From positions 532,310-596,309 of the forward strand of contig CAJHNH020008450.1 of NCBI GenBank assembly GCA_905116865.2: DNA of 64,000 nt, in the 5' to 3' direction. This DNA comes from Candidula unifasciata. Taxonomy: Eukaryota; Mollusca; Gastropoda; Stylommatophora; Geomitridae. The notes beneath the pieces are model-generated. The model was not told the DNA's origin and ran no database searches. It saw only the letters and a program-made list of their open reading frames with translations. Shown one piece after another: positions 44,368 to 55,600 of this stretch. How positions within the stretch are numbered: position 1 is the stretch's first letter; every line of letters starts with the position of its first letter. The position numbers were made by a program, and so were the translations under genes.

Positions 44368-44620
44368 CAATATCCTACCCTTAACAGAGAAAATCCACAG
44401 GTCACAGGACAGTCTAATATTTCAGGGGTGGTAGATAGTCTGTATGCAGTCGTGGGACCTAGGCTGCATGCATTCGTCGAACCTAGGCTGCACTCTCTCG
44501 TGAGACGTAGGTTTGTTGGGGATAGGGCCAGTTTAACATTTTTGTAGGGTCATTAAAAGCATCAGAAAGCCATCAGAAAACGTTGGACTGTCCTGTGACG
44601 TCATCTGGGGTAAGATATTA
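44368..44620. mobile_element. MITE, second full copy
   Basis: CAATATCCTACCCTTAACAG at the left and CATCTGGGGTAAGATATTA at the right. Internal text (CACAGGTCACAGGACAGTCT, CGTGAGACGTAGGTTTG) follows the 23005 copy, with a small internal duplication of CCTAGGCTGCA. TGACGTCA is at 44596-44603. Confidence 0.78.
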
Positions 44621-44785
44621 ACAAAGAACGCCAAAAAATCTTAATGTGGATGGCAGACAAACGTGGCAGATCCCAGATACCCCGTTCAACCTGCAAAGAA
44701 GTTATAATTAGGGCACCCGTAACGTCTACACTAGCCAGGTTTATGAGGGTAGGGACTTTGCAACTGGTGTTAAGCCGAAGGTCAA

Positions 44786-44955
44786 GGACCCCTTCCACGG
44801 GCGTTCTGGCCATATACAGCTAGACTTATATTTTATAAGTTGGTCGTCGCTAGGTGGGCCATGTGGTCAACACCCCGCCGGTCGCCATTACTTCCCTAGA
44901 CTTTACCTGCTACCAATTTAGGGCTGGGTGTCGACCTGTGAGCCAGTAATTTTAG
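44786..44955 (-). repeat. SINE-D, body only
   Basis: TTATATTTTATAAGTTGGTC, CTAGGTGGGCCATGTGGTCA and CTGCTACCAATTTAGGGCTG. The head is missing. Confidence 0.7.
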
Positions 44956-45157
44956 CCAACAAATATGGCTCGACGCGTTGAACAGAACATACATAAAACT
45001 ATAACATCGCAGGGGAAGATAACATACATGCAGGTTACATTTAAGGATAACTTGGTTAGGTCCCTTGCTTGCTACAGAACTAGTCTGAAGTAAATTCATA
45101 TAAGTTTTTGTCTTTGGTGTATGAAGTTTCATGCTTTAATACAGTTTAGGCTACGAC

Positions 45158-45340
45158 ATGCTGGGTGGGCGCACACTATCCTTCCTTTCGGCATTACGAC
45201 AAAGCTTCGTAATTTCAGGTTGCTGGATTCGATCCCACCTACCGGCGATTTGGCAACGCCTTGCCTGGGTTTTCAGTGATATTGAGAGTCGACTGTTTAG
45301 TAGGAGATGTGCTCCAATTGGAAGAAATTCTCCCAGTTGA
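45158..45340 (+). repeat. Degenerate tRNA-SINE (C-like)
   Basis: GCATTACGACAAAGCTTCGT, GGTTGCTGGATTCGATCCCA (box B) and GAGAGTCGACTGTTTAGTAG. The family assignment is tentative. Confidence 0.45.
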
Positions 45341-45451
45341 TAGACTATTACTTATTACAATGTGTGTTGATGGTACAGAAATGATGTAATGAACAAAGAT
45401 TTCTTTGCAATCAAATACAATAAGGAAAGCCAGTGGCCAGTTATATATGTG

Positions 45452-45590
45452 TGGGTGTGTGTCTGAGTGTGTATGTGTGTGCGTGTGTGTGAGTGTGTAT
45501 GTGTGTGGGTGTTTGTGAGTGTGTATGTGTGTGGGTGTGCGTGTGTGTGAGTGTGTATGTGTATGGGACTGTGTGAGTGTGTGAGTGTCT
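45452..45590. repeat. GT-rich compound repeat
   Basis: Units of GTGTGTATGTGTGTGGGTGT recur with a period near 40 bp over 140 bp. Confidence 0.9.
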
Positions 45591-45702
45591 TTTTTAAAAA
45601 GCTTTACACATTTTGAAGAAAAAAATGAATGTAATTAAAATATGGTACCTTTGGATGTGTGTTGGTATTTTTTTTTACAAAGAAATTTGGTTCTAATCTG
45701 TT

Positions 45703-45872
45703 CTGAAGATCGTGGGTTCGTTTCACGGCGGCGCCGTTCAGTTTACGAGTGCAATTTTTACGGCGATCCTGGGAATCGTCGCTGGAGCTACGGAGATCGT
45801 GCCCTGTACGGCTCTCTCGGCAGGCACGCTCTAATTGTGGAAGACTTCCTAACGCCAGGGGGTTCTAGCAAG
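45703..45872 (+). repeat. SINE-A, head-truncated
   Basis: AGATCGTGGGTTCGTTTCAC (box B), CGCTGGAGCTACGGAGATCG and CTCTCTCGGCAGGCACGC. Box A is absent. Confidence 0.8.
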
Positions 45873-46084
45873 TCACTCGCCATCGACATGAGGTTGTGGT
45901 TCCTACAGCACAAAATAATACTTCGTACTGAAAGACGGAAAGTTGTCAACAAGCCTTTGCCCCACTTCAACTGGAATATGTTTTTATTGGTGTGTTTTTT
46001 TTTTTTATCAGACGAACTGTTACCTTTGCGATTCTTGTTCTAGTCTCTGCAATTTAATCTTCTTCTTCTCATTATTATTGTTAG

Positions 46085-46367
46085 TAGTAGTAGTAGTAGT
46101 ACTATTTCTTCTTCTGCTTCTTTTTCTTCTTCTTCCTTTTCTTCTTCATCTTCTGTTTCTTCTTCTTCTTCTTCTTCTACTTCTTCTTCTTCTTTTTTTT
46201 TCTTCTTTCTTCTTCTTCTTCTTCTACTTCTTCTTTCTTCCTTTTTCTTCTTCTTTACCCCTCCTACTCCTCCTGCTGCTGCTTCTACTTCTTGTTCTTC
46301 TTCTACTTCTTCTTCTTCTCCTCCTCCTCCTCCTTCCCCTATTTTTCTTTTTCTTCTTCTTTAGTAT
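46085..46367. repeat. TTC-rich tract with AGT, CCT and CTG units
   Basis: (AGT)n at 46082-46100 followed by TTC with many TTT, CTA and CCT interruptions. It lies directly left of a LINE-E 3' end. Confidence 0.92.
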
Positions 46368-46530
46368 TCCACGCCAGTGAGGTACAATGCTGCATAAATC
46401 ACCCACCTTTATTCATTCATATATTGGTTGGCATTTTCTTTCCCGTTGGTAACACCATTTTTTTTGTTTTTTTTTTTTGTTAGGCCTGAGTGGGTATTAT
46501 CTCTCCATCGTCTTCTTGGTCTTCTTCTTC
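46368..46530 (-). pseudogene. LINE-E 3' end, copy 1
   Basis: On the minus strand the text ends GGTGGGTGATTTATGCAGCA, TTGTACCTCACTGGCGTGG, AATACTAAAGAAGAAGAA. It corresponds to the last codons and tail of LINE-E (see the 47240 copy) with the GAA tail running into the TTC tract at its left. Confidence 0.7.
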
Positions 46531-46712
46531 TTCTTCTTCTTATTATTATTATTATTATTTTTCTTCTTCTTCTTCTTCTTCTTCTTCTTCTTCTTCTTCT
46601 TCTTCTTCTCCTTCTTCTTCTTCTTTCTTTTTCTTCTTCTTCTTCTTCTTCTACTTCTTCTTTCTTCTTGTTTTCTTCTTCTTTACCCCTCCTACTCCTC
46701 CTGCTGCTGCTT

Positions 46713-46745
<33 letters not shown>

Positions 46746-46904
46746 CTTCTTCTTCTTCTTTTTCTTCTTTTTTCATTCTTCTTTTCGTTCTTCTTCTTTT
46801 TCCCCTCCTCCTCCTAATGTTGCTTCTACTTCTTATTCTTCTTCAACTTCTTCTTCTTCTCCTCCTCCTCCTTCCCCTATTTTTCTTTTTTCTTCTTCTT
46901 TAGT
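46515..46904. repeat. TTC-rich tract
   Basis: Pure (TTC)n at 46561-46608 and 46717-46760 with ATT, CCT and TTT interruptions. It sits between LINE-E copies 1 and 2. Confidence 0.92.
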
Positions 46905-47135
46905 ATTCCACGCCACTGAGGTACAATGCTGCATAAATCACCCACCTTTATTCATTCATATTTTTGGTTGGCATTTTCTTTCCCGTTGGTGACACCAAGT
47001 TTTTTTTTTTTTTTTTATAGGCCTGACTTGGTATTATCTCTCCATCGTCTTCTTGGTCTGTCTCAGTAAATATAAGCATTCAGCTTCCGCGTGTACACAG
47101 TTTTAACCATACCGTTCTCTGACATTCTCTCAGTA
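46905..47135 (-). pseudogene. LINE-E 3' end, copy 2
   Basis: Nearly identical to copy 1 over 46905-47060 (GCATAAATCACCCACCTTTA, GGCATTTTCTTTCCCGTTGG, CTCCATCGTCTTCTTGGTCT), and longer on the right (CATTCTCTCAGTATGCTCCT). Confidence 0.72.
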
Positions 47136-47221
47136 TGCTCCTGCCGTTTAGGTTTACTAGCCCCCATGATGCCAGTGATTAATGGTGATTTAAACAGATT
47201 ATAAATTTTTAAGCACCCTTT

Positions 47222-47510
47222 TTGATGATGTCATGTAAATGTTCTTCTTCTTCAGCATTCCGAGCAATTGAAGTTCACTGCTGCAGATATTACCCGCCTC
47301 CATTCATCTCTCTGGTTGGCCTTCTCTTTCCAGTTAGTGACACCAAGTGTTTGCATGTCTGTCTGTATATTATCTCTCTACAATCTTCTTGGTCTGCCTC
47401 GTAGTCTACGGCCATTTATCTCCCTCGTGTATACAGTTTTTAGCTCTCTGTCATCTGACATTCTCTCAATATGCCCAAGCCATTTCAGTCTATTAGCTCT
47501 CTTAGATCAG
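47222..47510 (-). pseudogene. LINE-E reverse transcriptase C-terminal remnant, copy 3
   Basis: The minus strand reads RLKWLGHIERMSDDRELKTV, YTREINGRRLRGRPRRLWRD, then LGVTNWKEKANQRDEWRRVI and NCSEC before a stop (the first part in a shifted frame or with a small gap). The stop is followed by GAAGAAGAAGAAC. This copy shows what copies 1 and 2 are derived from. Confidence 0.78.
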
Positions 47511-48175
47511 TGGTGATTTAAACAGATAATGAATTTCGATGTTGCTTCTCATTCCCCATTCCCCGCTGTTGCATCTTGCAAGGATATCATCTTGCGTCAG
47601 ATTTTACCTAATTGTATTACCTACTGGTTGGCAGCATATGAGTTATAATCAATACTGTTGCATAAACTAACCATGCAGAACCAAGCTTACACTGCAGGCT
47701 CTTTAATTTACACTGGAGTTTCTATAAGTTCTAATTCGAAGAATGTACTGTTCAATGTGAAGATTCTATTGATTTCAATTTCTTATTAAACCCAGGGGTA
47801 CATCAGAACTTTCAATGCGTTTCAGTGATGGCAGAACCGTTAGACAAGAGTTGGCTGGCTTTGTGTCAGTGGCGGCGCCAGTCTGTGACATGGATGGAGA
47901 TAGGGGTAAAATGGTGTCGATGTGGTGATGTGTTGCAACTGTTCTTTTTTAATTATTTATGCATTACGGCAAAGTATAACATCTGTGTCAGAACTGACTG
48001 AAAGTACGGGTACAGACGGTTTTGAACACACATCACATGAATATTAACGTCACACGGCATAGACTAGAAGAAGAAGAACAAGAACAAAAGAAGAAGAAGA
48101 AGCAGAAGAAGAATGTTACTTCTTCAGCTAACGGCACAGATTTTTGAATCCCCTGAGCTCTGAACGGATTTGCAT
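47511..48175. other. Unassigned sequence; possible hAT end at 47869
   Basis: CAGTGGCGGCGCCAGTCTG at 47869 resembles a hAT terminal repeat, with no partner found. GAAGAA text at 48068-48112 is short. No gene was recognised. Confidence 0.35.
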
Positions 48176-48177
48176 GC

Positions 48178-48400
48178 GAGGGAGCAAATATATTTTATAG
48201 ACCAATCGGCATTCCGTATATGATGTGGTCAACATCATACCGGCTGCCTTAACTTCCCATGACTTTACCTGGTACCCATATAAAGCTGGGTCGACCTGCA
48301 GCAAAGACGATTTTTTAAAGGGAAAAAAAGTCTGCTTCCACGAACCCACGACTTTCGGAGCCGCAGGTACGCGTCTAGCCGCTAGACCACGACGGCGTTC
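48178..48400 (-). repeat. SINE-D with clear tRNA-like head
   Basis: Head CGCCGTCGTGGTCTAGCGGC at about 48395, box B region AGTCGTGGGTTCGTGG, body TGCAGGTCGACCCAGC, GGTACCAGGTAAAGTCATGG and CGATTGGTCTATAAAATA. The extreme 3' end is lost. Confidence 0.85.
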
Positions 48401-48594
48401 CCACTGAAACAATTGCTATATAGGAAATGATGAGTTAAAGCAACACGGTCTGGGACTGAATCAATGGCCAGGCGTGCCTGTAAGGTCGGTAAATCAGCGC
48501 TTACACTTTCCATTGCTAAAGAAAAGTTATTTCAATGTTTATTATTACTGTTAACTGTTTGCTACAAACCAGAGGGGGGAAGAAAGAAGGGGCA

Positions 48595-48745
48595 TCCAAA
48601 AACAATATGAAGACGAACGATGGAAAATGAACTGAGTGTGGCATCTCTGACATGGAAAACTGCACTGAATAATGCACAGGACAGGAAAGCATGGAAAGCC
48701 CTCTCTGAAGCCTCATGTGCCACTAGGCATAAAGGTGATTTGATG
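48595..48745 (+). pseudogene. LINE C-terminal remnant with GAT tail
   Basis: The frame ASLTWKTALNNAQDRKAWKA then LSEASCATRHKGD resembles the last residues of non-LTR polyproteins (A-x-D-R-x-x-W). A short GATTTGATGATGATT tail follows the point where the element seems to end. Its 5' parts are missing. Confidence 0.55.
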
Positions 48746-49317
48746 ATGATTTTTATTACACAAACGCCACTCATTTTACATCTCGAACACAGCCACAAGA
48801 ACGCTGACAGCATGCTTACGTCACTCAAGCAGAAACTAACATGCGAAGCCTCCTGTTATACAATGCCAGCTGTGCACGCATATTCTTAACAGTCAAGCGA
48901 CGAGGAGGAAAATATCACGTAATACTCTCTCCGGTGTAACCGTTACCTGGTAACTCATACATATGCGAATTGAACACTCTTCGCCACTGGACTGAATAAG
49001 ATAAGAAGTATATGACGAGGGCAGAGAAATTACGCTCATGGCAGACATAATCGCTCTAATGAGAGGATCAGTAGCTCTGTTCTGGAGCAGCAGTCCGGAA
49101 GTAAAGAACCTCACTGGCGTCGCCAATGGGCAGCTCTCCAGAAAATGGCAATGATCCGACTTGAAAACTGACTTGCCGGTAGATTTTTTCATAGAAGTTT
49201 TTTATATTATATACGCTCGCTGCTTGGGATTTGGGGGCCTGTATAGAAGGCTAGTTAATTCTAAACCATATGAATTTCGTTAAAAAAAATGGGGACGAGG
49301 GGAATGTTACGATAATA
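48746..49317. other. Unassigned sequence
   Basis: A 99-codon minus-strand frame (48893-49192) has no recognisable domain. Nothing else is supported. Confidence 0.35.
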
Positions 49318-49535
49318 TTCCATTCCCGTATGGGCTCAGCAGCCCAGAAGGGGGTATAGACCCACTGCCCCTTATTAAGCATATCGTAAAGGGAGAATAA
49401 TTAGAGATATTTCTGTCTAAGTCAGAGTGCCTCCTCAGAGGCGTGGAACTAACAGTCTGCATACAAATAAGCTAGATCTCTAAAATAGATGTGCACGCAA
49501 AAATCAAATTATGTAAAAGACTGAAGTCCAGAAGT
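49318..49535 (-). repeat. SINE-H 3' body
   Basis: ATTCCCGTATGGGCTCAGC, TAAGCATATCGTAAAGGGAG, GCGTGGAACTAACAGTCTGC and AAATAGATGTGCACGC. Confidence 0.8.
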
Positions 49536-49703
49536 GGACAACAATCACAATTTTTCAGTTCTGACGCTAAAACGATTACATGTCACTGGAGTGAAACTCG
49601 GTGAAGCATTTCAGTGCTGTCTTCGAAATCGAGATATGAGACATTGTAACCAAATTATTATGGAAACAATCAGTAGAGGAACCGTGGGATCGCTGAAGCA
49701 TCA

Positions 49704-49739
<36 letters not shown>

Positions 49740-49760
49740 AGGGGGGGGAGGGGGGGGGGA
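49704..49760. repeat. G35 homopolymer and further G runs
   Basis: Thirty-five consecutive G residues (49704-49738), then G8 and G10 runs separated by A. Likely able to form G-quadruplexes, and prone to sequencing and assembly error in length. Confidence 0.93.
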
Positions 49761-49854
49761 CTGAACACGCACGAGAAAGCTCAAAGTGAAATGACTTCGA
49801 CAGCGTTAACATAACACAAGATAATTCATACTGCTTCGGTGACTCAAAAACGGC

Positions 49855-50376
49855 TGCAGAACTTCGTTTGTCGTCTCAATGATACCAAGTTGTAGCCCAT
49901 TGTCTTGTTTTCTGTTTTGCCTTGGGCGTCTCGGGTGGCTTGTGTGATGGATTTGTTTATCACTAGATGGCCGAATCATTTGATTCTTTATCAATATAAT
50001 CAAGACATGGTCTTTTTCCAACTTTCTCTGTAATGCTGGTATTCATAATACTGTCTCATCTAGTATTGTTAGTGACCTTGCAGAGACAGAGCATTTCACA
50101 TGTGGTTATTTTCTGTTCTAGTGCCTTATTCATTGTCCACGTTTGGCACTGATAACATAAACTAGGGATACAGATAATATTAATCATTTGCTGTTTTGCT
50201 GGAAGGGAGACATCTGGATGTCTAAGCCGTGGGGCTGACTGGTGGGTGTCAGCATTTGTCTTCTGCACTCTGGCTTCTATCTCTCTAACGAGTCTGCCAT
50301 TGTCCGTAAAAACAAAAATAACAGAAATGACTTGCAGGTAGATTAGCAACGGAACATCGATCTTCACATATGCCAC
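49855..50376 (-). pseudogene. LINE-A reverse transcriptase C-terminal remnant, longest copy
   Basis: The minus strand is open for 106 codons: KIDVPLLIYLQVISVIF, GRLVREIEARVQKTNADTHQ, HPDVSLPAKQQMINIICIPS, LCYQCQTWTMNKALEQKITT and CEMLCLCKVTNNTR. This is the post-catalytic RT/thumb region of non-LTR retrotransposons (I-K/E-x-R-V-x-K-x-N, L-x-Y-x-x-x-T-W, E-M-x-C-L). A diverged continuation to 49855 ends in the family's GGGCTACAACTTGGTATCAT terminus. The catalytic YADD-type domain is absent. Confidence 0.8.
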
Positions 50377-50580
50377 CCACCTAAGTAGGATGAGACGCTC
50401 TCAGTGAAAATACGTACACCTTGCTGATCAAAAGAAGCAGGCGCAAACAGGTTTAATGTATATCGATTCTACAGCCACTAATGAATTCTCAACGTGAAGT
50501 TAAAACATGTATGTATCGACGGGACTTGTGTCAAGAACACTTTACATTTGTATTGAGGTCGGTGACGCGAAAGGTGATGA

Positions 50581-51165
50581 AGAGAGAGGGGAGGTAGGAG
50601 AGACATGGAAAGAGGGGTATAGAGAGAGGACAGAGGGTTAGAGAGAGAGAGAGAAAGGGAGAGAGAGAAGAGGGGGTAGAGAGAGAGGAGAGAGATAGAG
50701 AGAGAAGAGAGGGGTCGACAGAGAGGGGAGAGGGGTAGACAGAGAGGGAGAGGGGTAGAGAGAGAGGGGTAGAGACAGAGGAGAGGGGTAGAGAGAGGGG
50801 TAGAGAGTAAGAGAAGAGAGGGGTAGAGAGAGGGGTAGAGAGAGGAGAGAGGGGTAGAGAGAGAAGAGATGTGTAGAGAGAGAAGAGATGTGTAGAGAGA
50901 GAGGGAGAGGGTTAGAGAGAGAAGAGAGAGGTAGAGACAGAGGAGAGGGGTAAAGAGAGGGGTAGAGAGAGGGGTAGAGAGTAAGAGAAGAGAGGGGTAG
51001 AGACAGAGGAGAGGGGTAGAGAGAGGAGAGAGGGGTAGAGAGAGAAGAGATGTGTAGAGAGAGAGAGAAAAGAGGGGTGGAGAAAGAGGAGAGAGGGGTA
51101 GAGAGAGAGAAAAGAGGAGTAGAGAGAGCGGAGAAAATGGTAGAGAGAGACACAGTGAGAAAACG
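50581..51165. repeat. GAGAGAGGGGTA minisatellite, copy A
   Basis: About 580 bp of GA-rich units with GGGGTAGAGAGA landmarks and no strict period. The minus-strand Ser/Leu/Pro frames over it are artefacts. Confidence 0.93.
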
Positions 51166-51170
51166 AAAGA

Positions 51171-51430
51171 ACGAACTTTATTTTCAAAGGGTCACTAAGT
51201 GGGCACACAAACCCGTCTTACATTCGTCCCTTCCAAACACCCGTCTTTCACACAGCAGTTGTATTTTAAAGAGAGAGAAAGAGAGAGGGAGAGGGGGGAA
51301 GAAGGAGAGAGAAAGGAGGGTAAAGCAGTGGCTTCTAGATGCTGTCAACCGTTTCCAGTAGGAATTTGCCAGTTTGGATCTGCATGTTCATTGAGTCTGT
51401 CACTATCAGACTTTTTTAAATCTTCTTCTT
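51171..51430. repeat. AACTTTATTTTCAAAGGGTC repeat and GA tract, copy A
   Basis: The AACTTTATTTTCAAAGGG unit is followed by ACCCGTCTTACATTCG, then a GA-rich stretch (51270-51325) and unique-looking text up to the SINE-H copy. Confidence 0.7.
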
Positions 51431-51712
51431 CTTCTTTGCGTTCACCGGCTGTAAACTCATGTGGAAAGTTTTGGTTGTTTAATCTAAGTCTGGACTTTAG
51501 ACTTGTTCCAGAACCTGAGTGCTGCGTGCACATCCGTTTTACAGATTTGATTTAATTGTATGCAGACTGCTGGTTCCTTGCCTCTCCGGCAGATGCACTC
51601 CGACTTTGAAGGAAACCCCAAATAATCGACTCTTACGACATGCTTGTTGGGGAGGCAGTTGGTCTATTTTTGTTTTCCCCACAATGGGACCACATAACCC
51701 AAACGGGGATCT
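51430..51712 (+). repeat. SINE-H, copy A of the triplication
   Basis: GCGTTCACCGGCTGTAAACT, GTGCTGCGTGCACATCC, CTTGCCTCTCCGGCAGATGC, GACATGCTTGTTGGGGAGGC and TTTTCCCCACAATGGGACC. Confidence 0.9.
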
Positions 51713-51814
51713 TGATTAGATTACCGGTATCGAAGTCATGCAAAACACAAAAGTGTATATTGGATTTTCCTAACACACACAAACACATACATACACATAT
51801 ATATAAATACACAC

Positions 51815-51822
51815 ACACACAC

Positions 51823-51893
<71 letters not shown>
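51815..51893. repeat. CA and TA repeats, copy A
   Basis: (CA)n at 51810-51825 and (TA)n at 51828-51892. Confidence 0.97.
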
Positions 51894-51896
<3 letters not shown>

Positions 51897-51898
<2 letters not shown>

Positions 51899-52160
51899 GC
51901 TGTACCCGACCACGCGTTGCTGTGGCATAGTGTGGCTAAATGGAAAAGAAAGAAAATAGAAATCGCACGTATGGTTTACTGTCGCAATCATTGTCTGCGC
52001 ACATACTGAGATAGTCTTAGAACCCCCCCCCCCTTTCCCAAATCCACCAACTACTCGCTCCCTCATCAGATGCTTTTGGAAAAGAAAGACAATAGAAATC
52101 GCACATGTCTAAAATAGTTAATGTCGCAATCATTCTCTGCACAGATATAGAGATAGCTGG
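51897..52160 (+). repeat. Left end of a TA-flanked repeat, copy A
   Basis: AGCTGTACCCGACCACGCGT then TGCTGTGGCATAGTG begins directly after the (TA)n tract. A text of the same kind recurs at 53715 (truncated) and 56357. The GAAATCGCACRTATG/GTCTAA units repeat inside. Confidence 0.7.
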
Positions 52161-52734
52161 TTTGCCACTTTAGAACACGCAACATATAATTGCGTCTTTA
52201 TATTAGTGGTCGTTTAAATGGTATTATTAGCACAGAAAAATTTTTTTATTAGGTTATCACATGCCAAAGCTGTTTGTATTTTTTTTGTAGGCGATGGAAG
52301 TAAAGCTTACTACTGTACTTGTAAATAACCAAGTAAGTCGTAAAAAAAGAGAATAAGGAGGTAGCGTTAGTAAAATATAAACAACTAAAGAAATGAAAAC
52401 TTAAAAATCATGCGTTAAGTTAACAATTTCTGCCATCACCCCCTCCCCTTCCCCATCCACCGAATACTGCTCTCTCCCTCGTCGAAGGATTTGAAAGTCA
52501 TCACCCGACGATACTTTTTGTAACTGACGTTGATACCCCTGTCCATCCGGACTAAAATAGGGAGCAGGAGTTGTAATGAGTAGTAAATGCGGCTAGTGTA
52601 ATATTTACCACATTATCCTTCATGTACCAGTACAACTACCACCACCGACGCCACCACAATAACTAAAATAACGTCACTACTATCTGTTTTACCGTTGCAG
52701 TAGACAGGGAGTCGTGAGCCAGAGGATTTGGCGC

Positions 52735-52880
52735 CGCAACGCTAATGCTATCGCCACGGACTGGTCAGGTTAGGACGTGTAATTTCGCTCCCCGACAGAA
52801 AAATGTCATCACCTTACCGGCGGTCTCCCACATGACTGCACTACGGTGTAACCACTCAATCACAACTACTACTACTGCTA
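52735..52880 (-). repeat. SINE-G-like, copy A
   Basis: GCTATCGCCACGGACTGG, CGACAGAAAAATGTCATCAC and GGCGGTCTCCCACATGACTG, ending in (ACT)n. The same is present at 54535-54685 and 57225-57375. Confidence 0.6.
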
Positions 52881-52918
52881 CTTGAGTGGGTAAGGCAGTT
52901 ACTTTGACTTAAATAGTC

Positions 52919-53187
52919 ATTTTCTGTTCTACTGCCCTATTCAATGTCCACGTTTGGCACTGATAACATAAACTAGGGATACAGATAATATTAATCATTT
53001 GCTGTTTTGCTGGAAGGGAGACATCTGGATGTCTGAGCCGTGGGGCTGACTGGTGGGTGTCAGCATTTGTCTTCTGTACTCTGGCTTCTATCTCTCTATC
53101 GAGTCTGCCATTCTCCGTAAAAACAAAAATAACAGAAATGACTTGCAGGTAGATTAGCAACGGAACATCGATCTTCACATATGCCAC
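52919..53187 (-). pseudogene. LINE-A remnant, copy B
   Basis: The same RT C-terminal peptide as 50106-50376 (GRLDREIEARVQKTNADTHQ, HPDVSLPAKQQMIN) but cut at the unit boundary, so the LINE 3' end is missing. Confidence 0.8.
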
Positions 53188-53390
53188 CCACCTAAGTAGG
53201 ATGAGACGCTCTCAGTGAAAATACGTACACCTTGCTGATCAAAAGAAGCAGGCGCAAACAGGTTTAATGTATATCGATTCTACAGACACTAATGAATTCC
53301 CAACGTGAAGTTAAAACATGTATGTATCGACGGCACTTGTATCAAGAACACTTTACATTTGTATTGAGGTCGGTGATGCGAAAGGTGATG

Positions 53391-53711
53391 AAGAGAGAGG
53401 GGAGGTAGGAGAGACATGGAAAGAGGGGTATAGAGAGAGGACAGAGGGTTAGAGAGAGAGAGATAAAGGGAGAGAGAGAAAGGGGGATAGAGAGAGAGGA
53501 GAGAGAGAGGTAAAGAGAGAAGAGACGGGTAGACAGAAAGGGGAGAGGGGTAGACAGAGAGGGAGAGGGTTAAAGAGAGAAGAGAGGGGTAGAGACAGAG
53601 GAGAGGAGTAGAGAGAGGGGTAGAGAGTAAGAGAAGAGAGGGGTAGAGAGAGGGGTAGAGAGAGGAGAGAGGGGTAGAGAGAGAAGAGATGTGTAGAGAG
53701 AGAGAGGAGAG
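53391..53711. repeat. GA-rich minisatellite, copy B
   Basis: Shorter form of the 50581 tract. It ends abruptly at the internal deletion junction near 53712. Confidence 0.92.
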
Positions 53712-54721
53712 ACGTTGCTGTGGCATAGTGTGGCTAAATGGAAAAGAAAGAAAATAGAAATCGCACGTATGGTTTAGTGCGCACATACTGAGATAGTCTT
53801 AGAACCCCCCCCCCCCCCTTTTCCCAAATCCACCAACTACTTGCTCCCTCATCAGAGGCTTTTGAAAAAGAAAGACAATAGAAATCGCACATGTCTAATA
53901 TAGTTAATGTCGCAATCATTCTCTGCACAGATATAGAGATAGCTGGTTTGCCACTTTAGAACACGCAACATATAATTGCGTCTTTATATTAGTGGTCGTT
54001 TAAATGGTATTATTAGCACAGAAAGAAAATGGTTATTTGGTTATCACATGCCAAAGATGTTTGTATTTTTTTTTTTTTTTTTTTTGTAGGCGACGGAAGT
54101 AAAGCTTACTACTGTACTTGTAAATAACCAAGTAAGTCGTAAAAAAAAAAAAGAGAATAAGGAGGTAGCGTTAATAAAATATAAACAACTAAAGAAATGA
54201 AAACTTAAAAATCATGCGTTAAGTTAACAATTTCTGCCATCACCCCCTCCCCTTCCCCATCCACCGAATACTGCTCTCTCCCTCGTCGAAGGATTTGAAA
54301 GTCATCACCCGACGATATTTTTTGTAACTGACGTTGATACCCCTGTCCATCCGGACTAAAATAGGGAGCAGGAGTTGTAATGAGTAGTAAATGCGGCTAG
54401 TGTAATATTTACCACATTATCCTTCAAGTACCAGTACAACTACCACCACCACCGCCACCACAATAACTAAAATAACGTCACTACTATCTGTTTTACCGTT
54501 GCAGTAGACAGGGAGTCGTGAGCCAGAGGATTTGGCGCCGCAACGCTAATGCTATCGCCACGGACTGGTCAGGTTAGGACGTGTAATTTCGCTCCCCGAC
54601 AGAAAAATGTCATCACCTTACCGGCGGTCTCCCACATGACTGCACTACGGTGTAACCACTCAATCACAGCTACTACTACTGCTACTTGAGTGGGTAAGGC
54701 AGTTACTTTGACTTAAATAGT

Positions 54722-54994
54722 CATTTTCTGTTCTACTGCCCTATTCATTGTCCACGTTTGGCACTGATAACATAAACTAGGGATACAGATAATATTAATC
54801 ATTTGCTGTTTTGCTGGAAGGGAGACATCTGGATGTCTGAGCCGTGGGGCTGACTGGTGGGTGTCAGCATTTGTCTTCTGTACTCTGGCTTCTATCTCTC
54901 TATCGAGTCTGCCATTCTCCGTAAAAACAAAAATAACAGAAATGACTTGCAGGTAGATTAGCAACGGAACATCGAATCGATTCACATATGCCAC
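54722..54994 (-). pseudogene. LINE-A remnant, copy C
   Basis: As copy B, with a small insertion near 54975 (ATCGAATCGATTC). The 3' end is again missing. Confidence 0.8.
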
Positions 54995-55195
54995 CCACCT
55001 AAGTAGGATGAGACGCTCTCAGTGAAAATACGTACACCTTGCTGATCAAAAGAAGCAGGCGCAAACAGGTTTAATGTATATCGATTCTACAGACACTAAT
55101 GAATTCTCAACGTGAAGTTAAAACATGTATGTATCGACGGCACTTGTATCAAGAACACTTTACATTTGTATTGAGGTCGGTGATGCGAAAGGTGA

Positions 55196-55600
55196 TGAAG
55201 AGAGAGGGGAGGTAGGAGAGACATGGAAAGAGGGGTATAGAGAGAGGACAGAGGGTTAGAGAGAGAGAGATAAAGGGAGAGAGAGAAAGGGGATAGAGAG
55301 AGAGGAGAGAGAGAGGTAAAGAGAGAAGAGACGGGTAGACAGAAAGGGGAGAGGGGTAGACAGAGAGGGAGAGGGTTAAAGAGAGAAGAGAGGGGTAGAG
55401 ACAGAGGAGAGGAGTAGAGAGAGGGGTAGAGAGTAAGAGAAGAGAGGGGTAGAGAGAGGGGTAGAGAGAGGAGAGAGGGGTAGAGAGAGAAGAGATGTGT
55501 AGAGAGAGAAAAGAGGGGTGGAGAAAGAGGAGAGAGGGGTAGAGAGAGAGAAAAGAGGAGTAGAGAGAGCGGAGAAAATGGTAGAGAGAGACACAGTGAG
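55196..55600. repeat. GA-rich minisatellite, copy C
   Basis: The same units as copies A and B; the length is intermediate. Confidence 0.92.

Noticed and set aside
45642..46043. 133-codon frame as a gene
   Set aside because: Its core is the SINE-A copy at 45703-45872.
50056..50376. Intact reverse transcriptase
   Set aside because: Only the C-terminal region after the catalytic domain is present; the YADD-type motif and endonuclease are absent.
50638..51208. Ser/Leu/Pro-rich frames across the GA minisatellites (also 53289-53786 and 55149-55655)
   Set aside because: Produced by the GAGAGGGGTA repeat; the same in all three copies.
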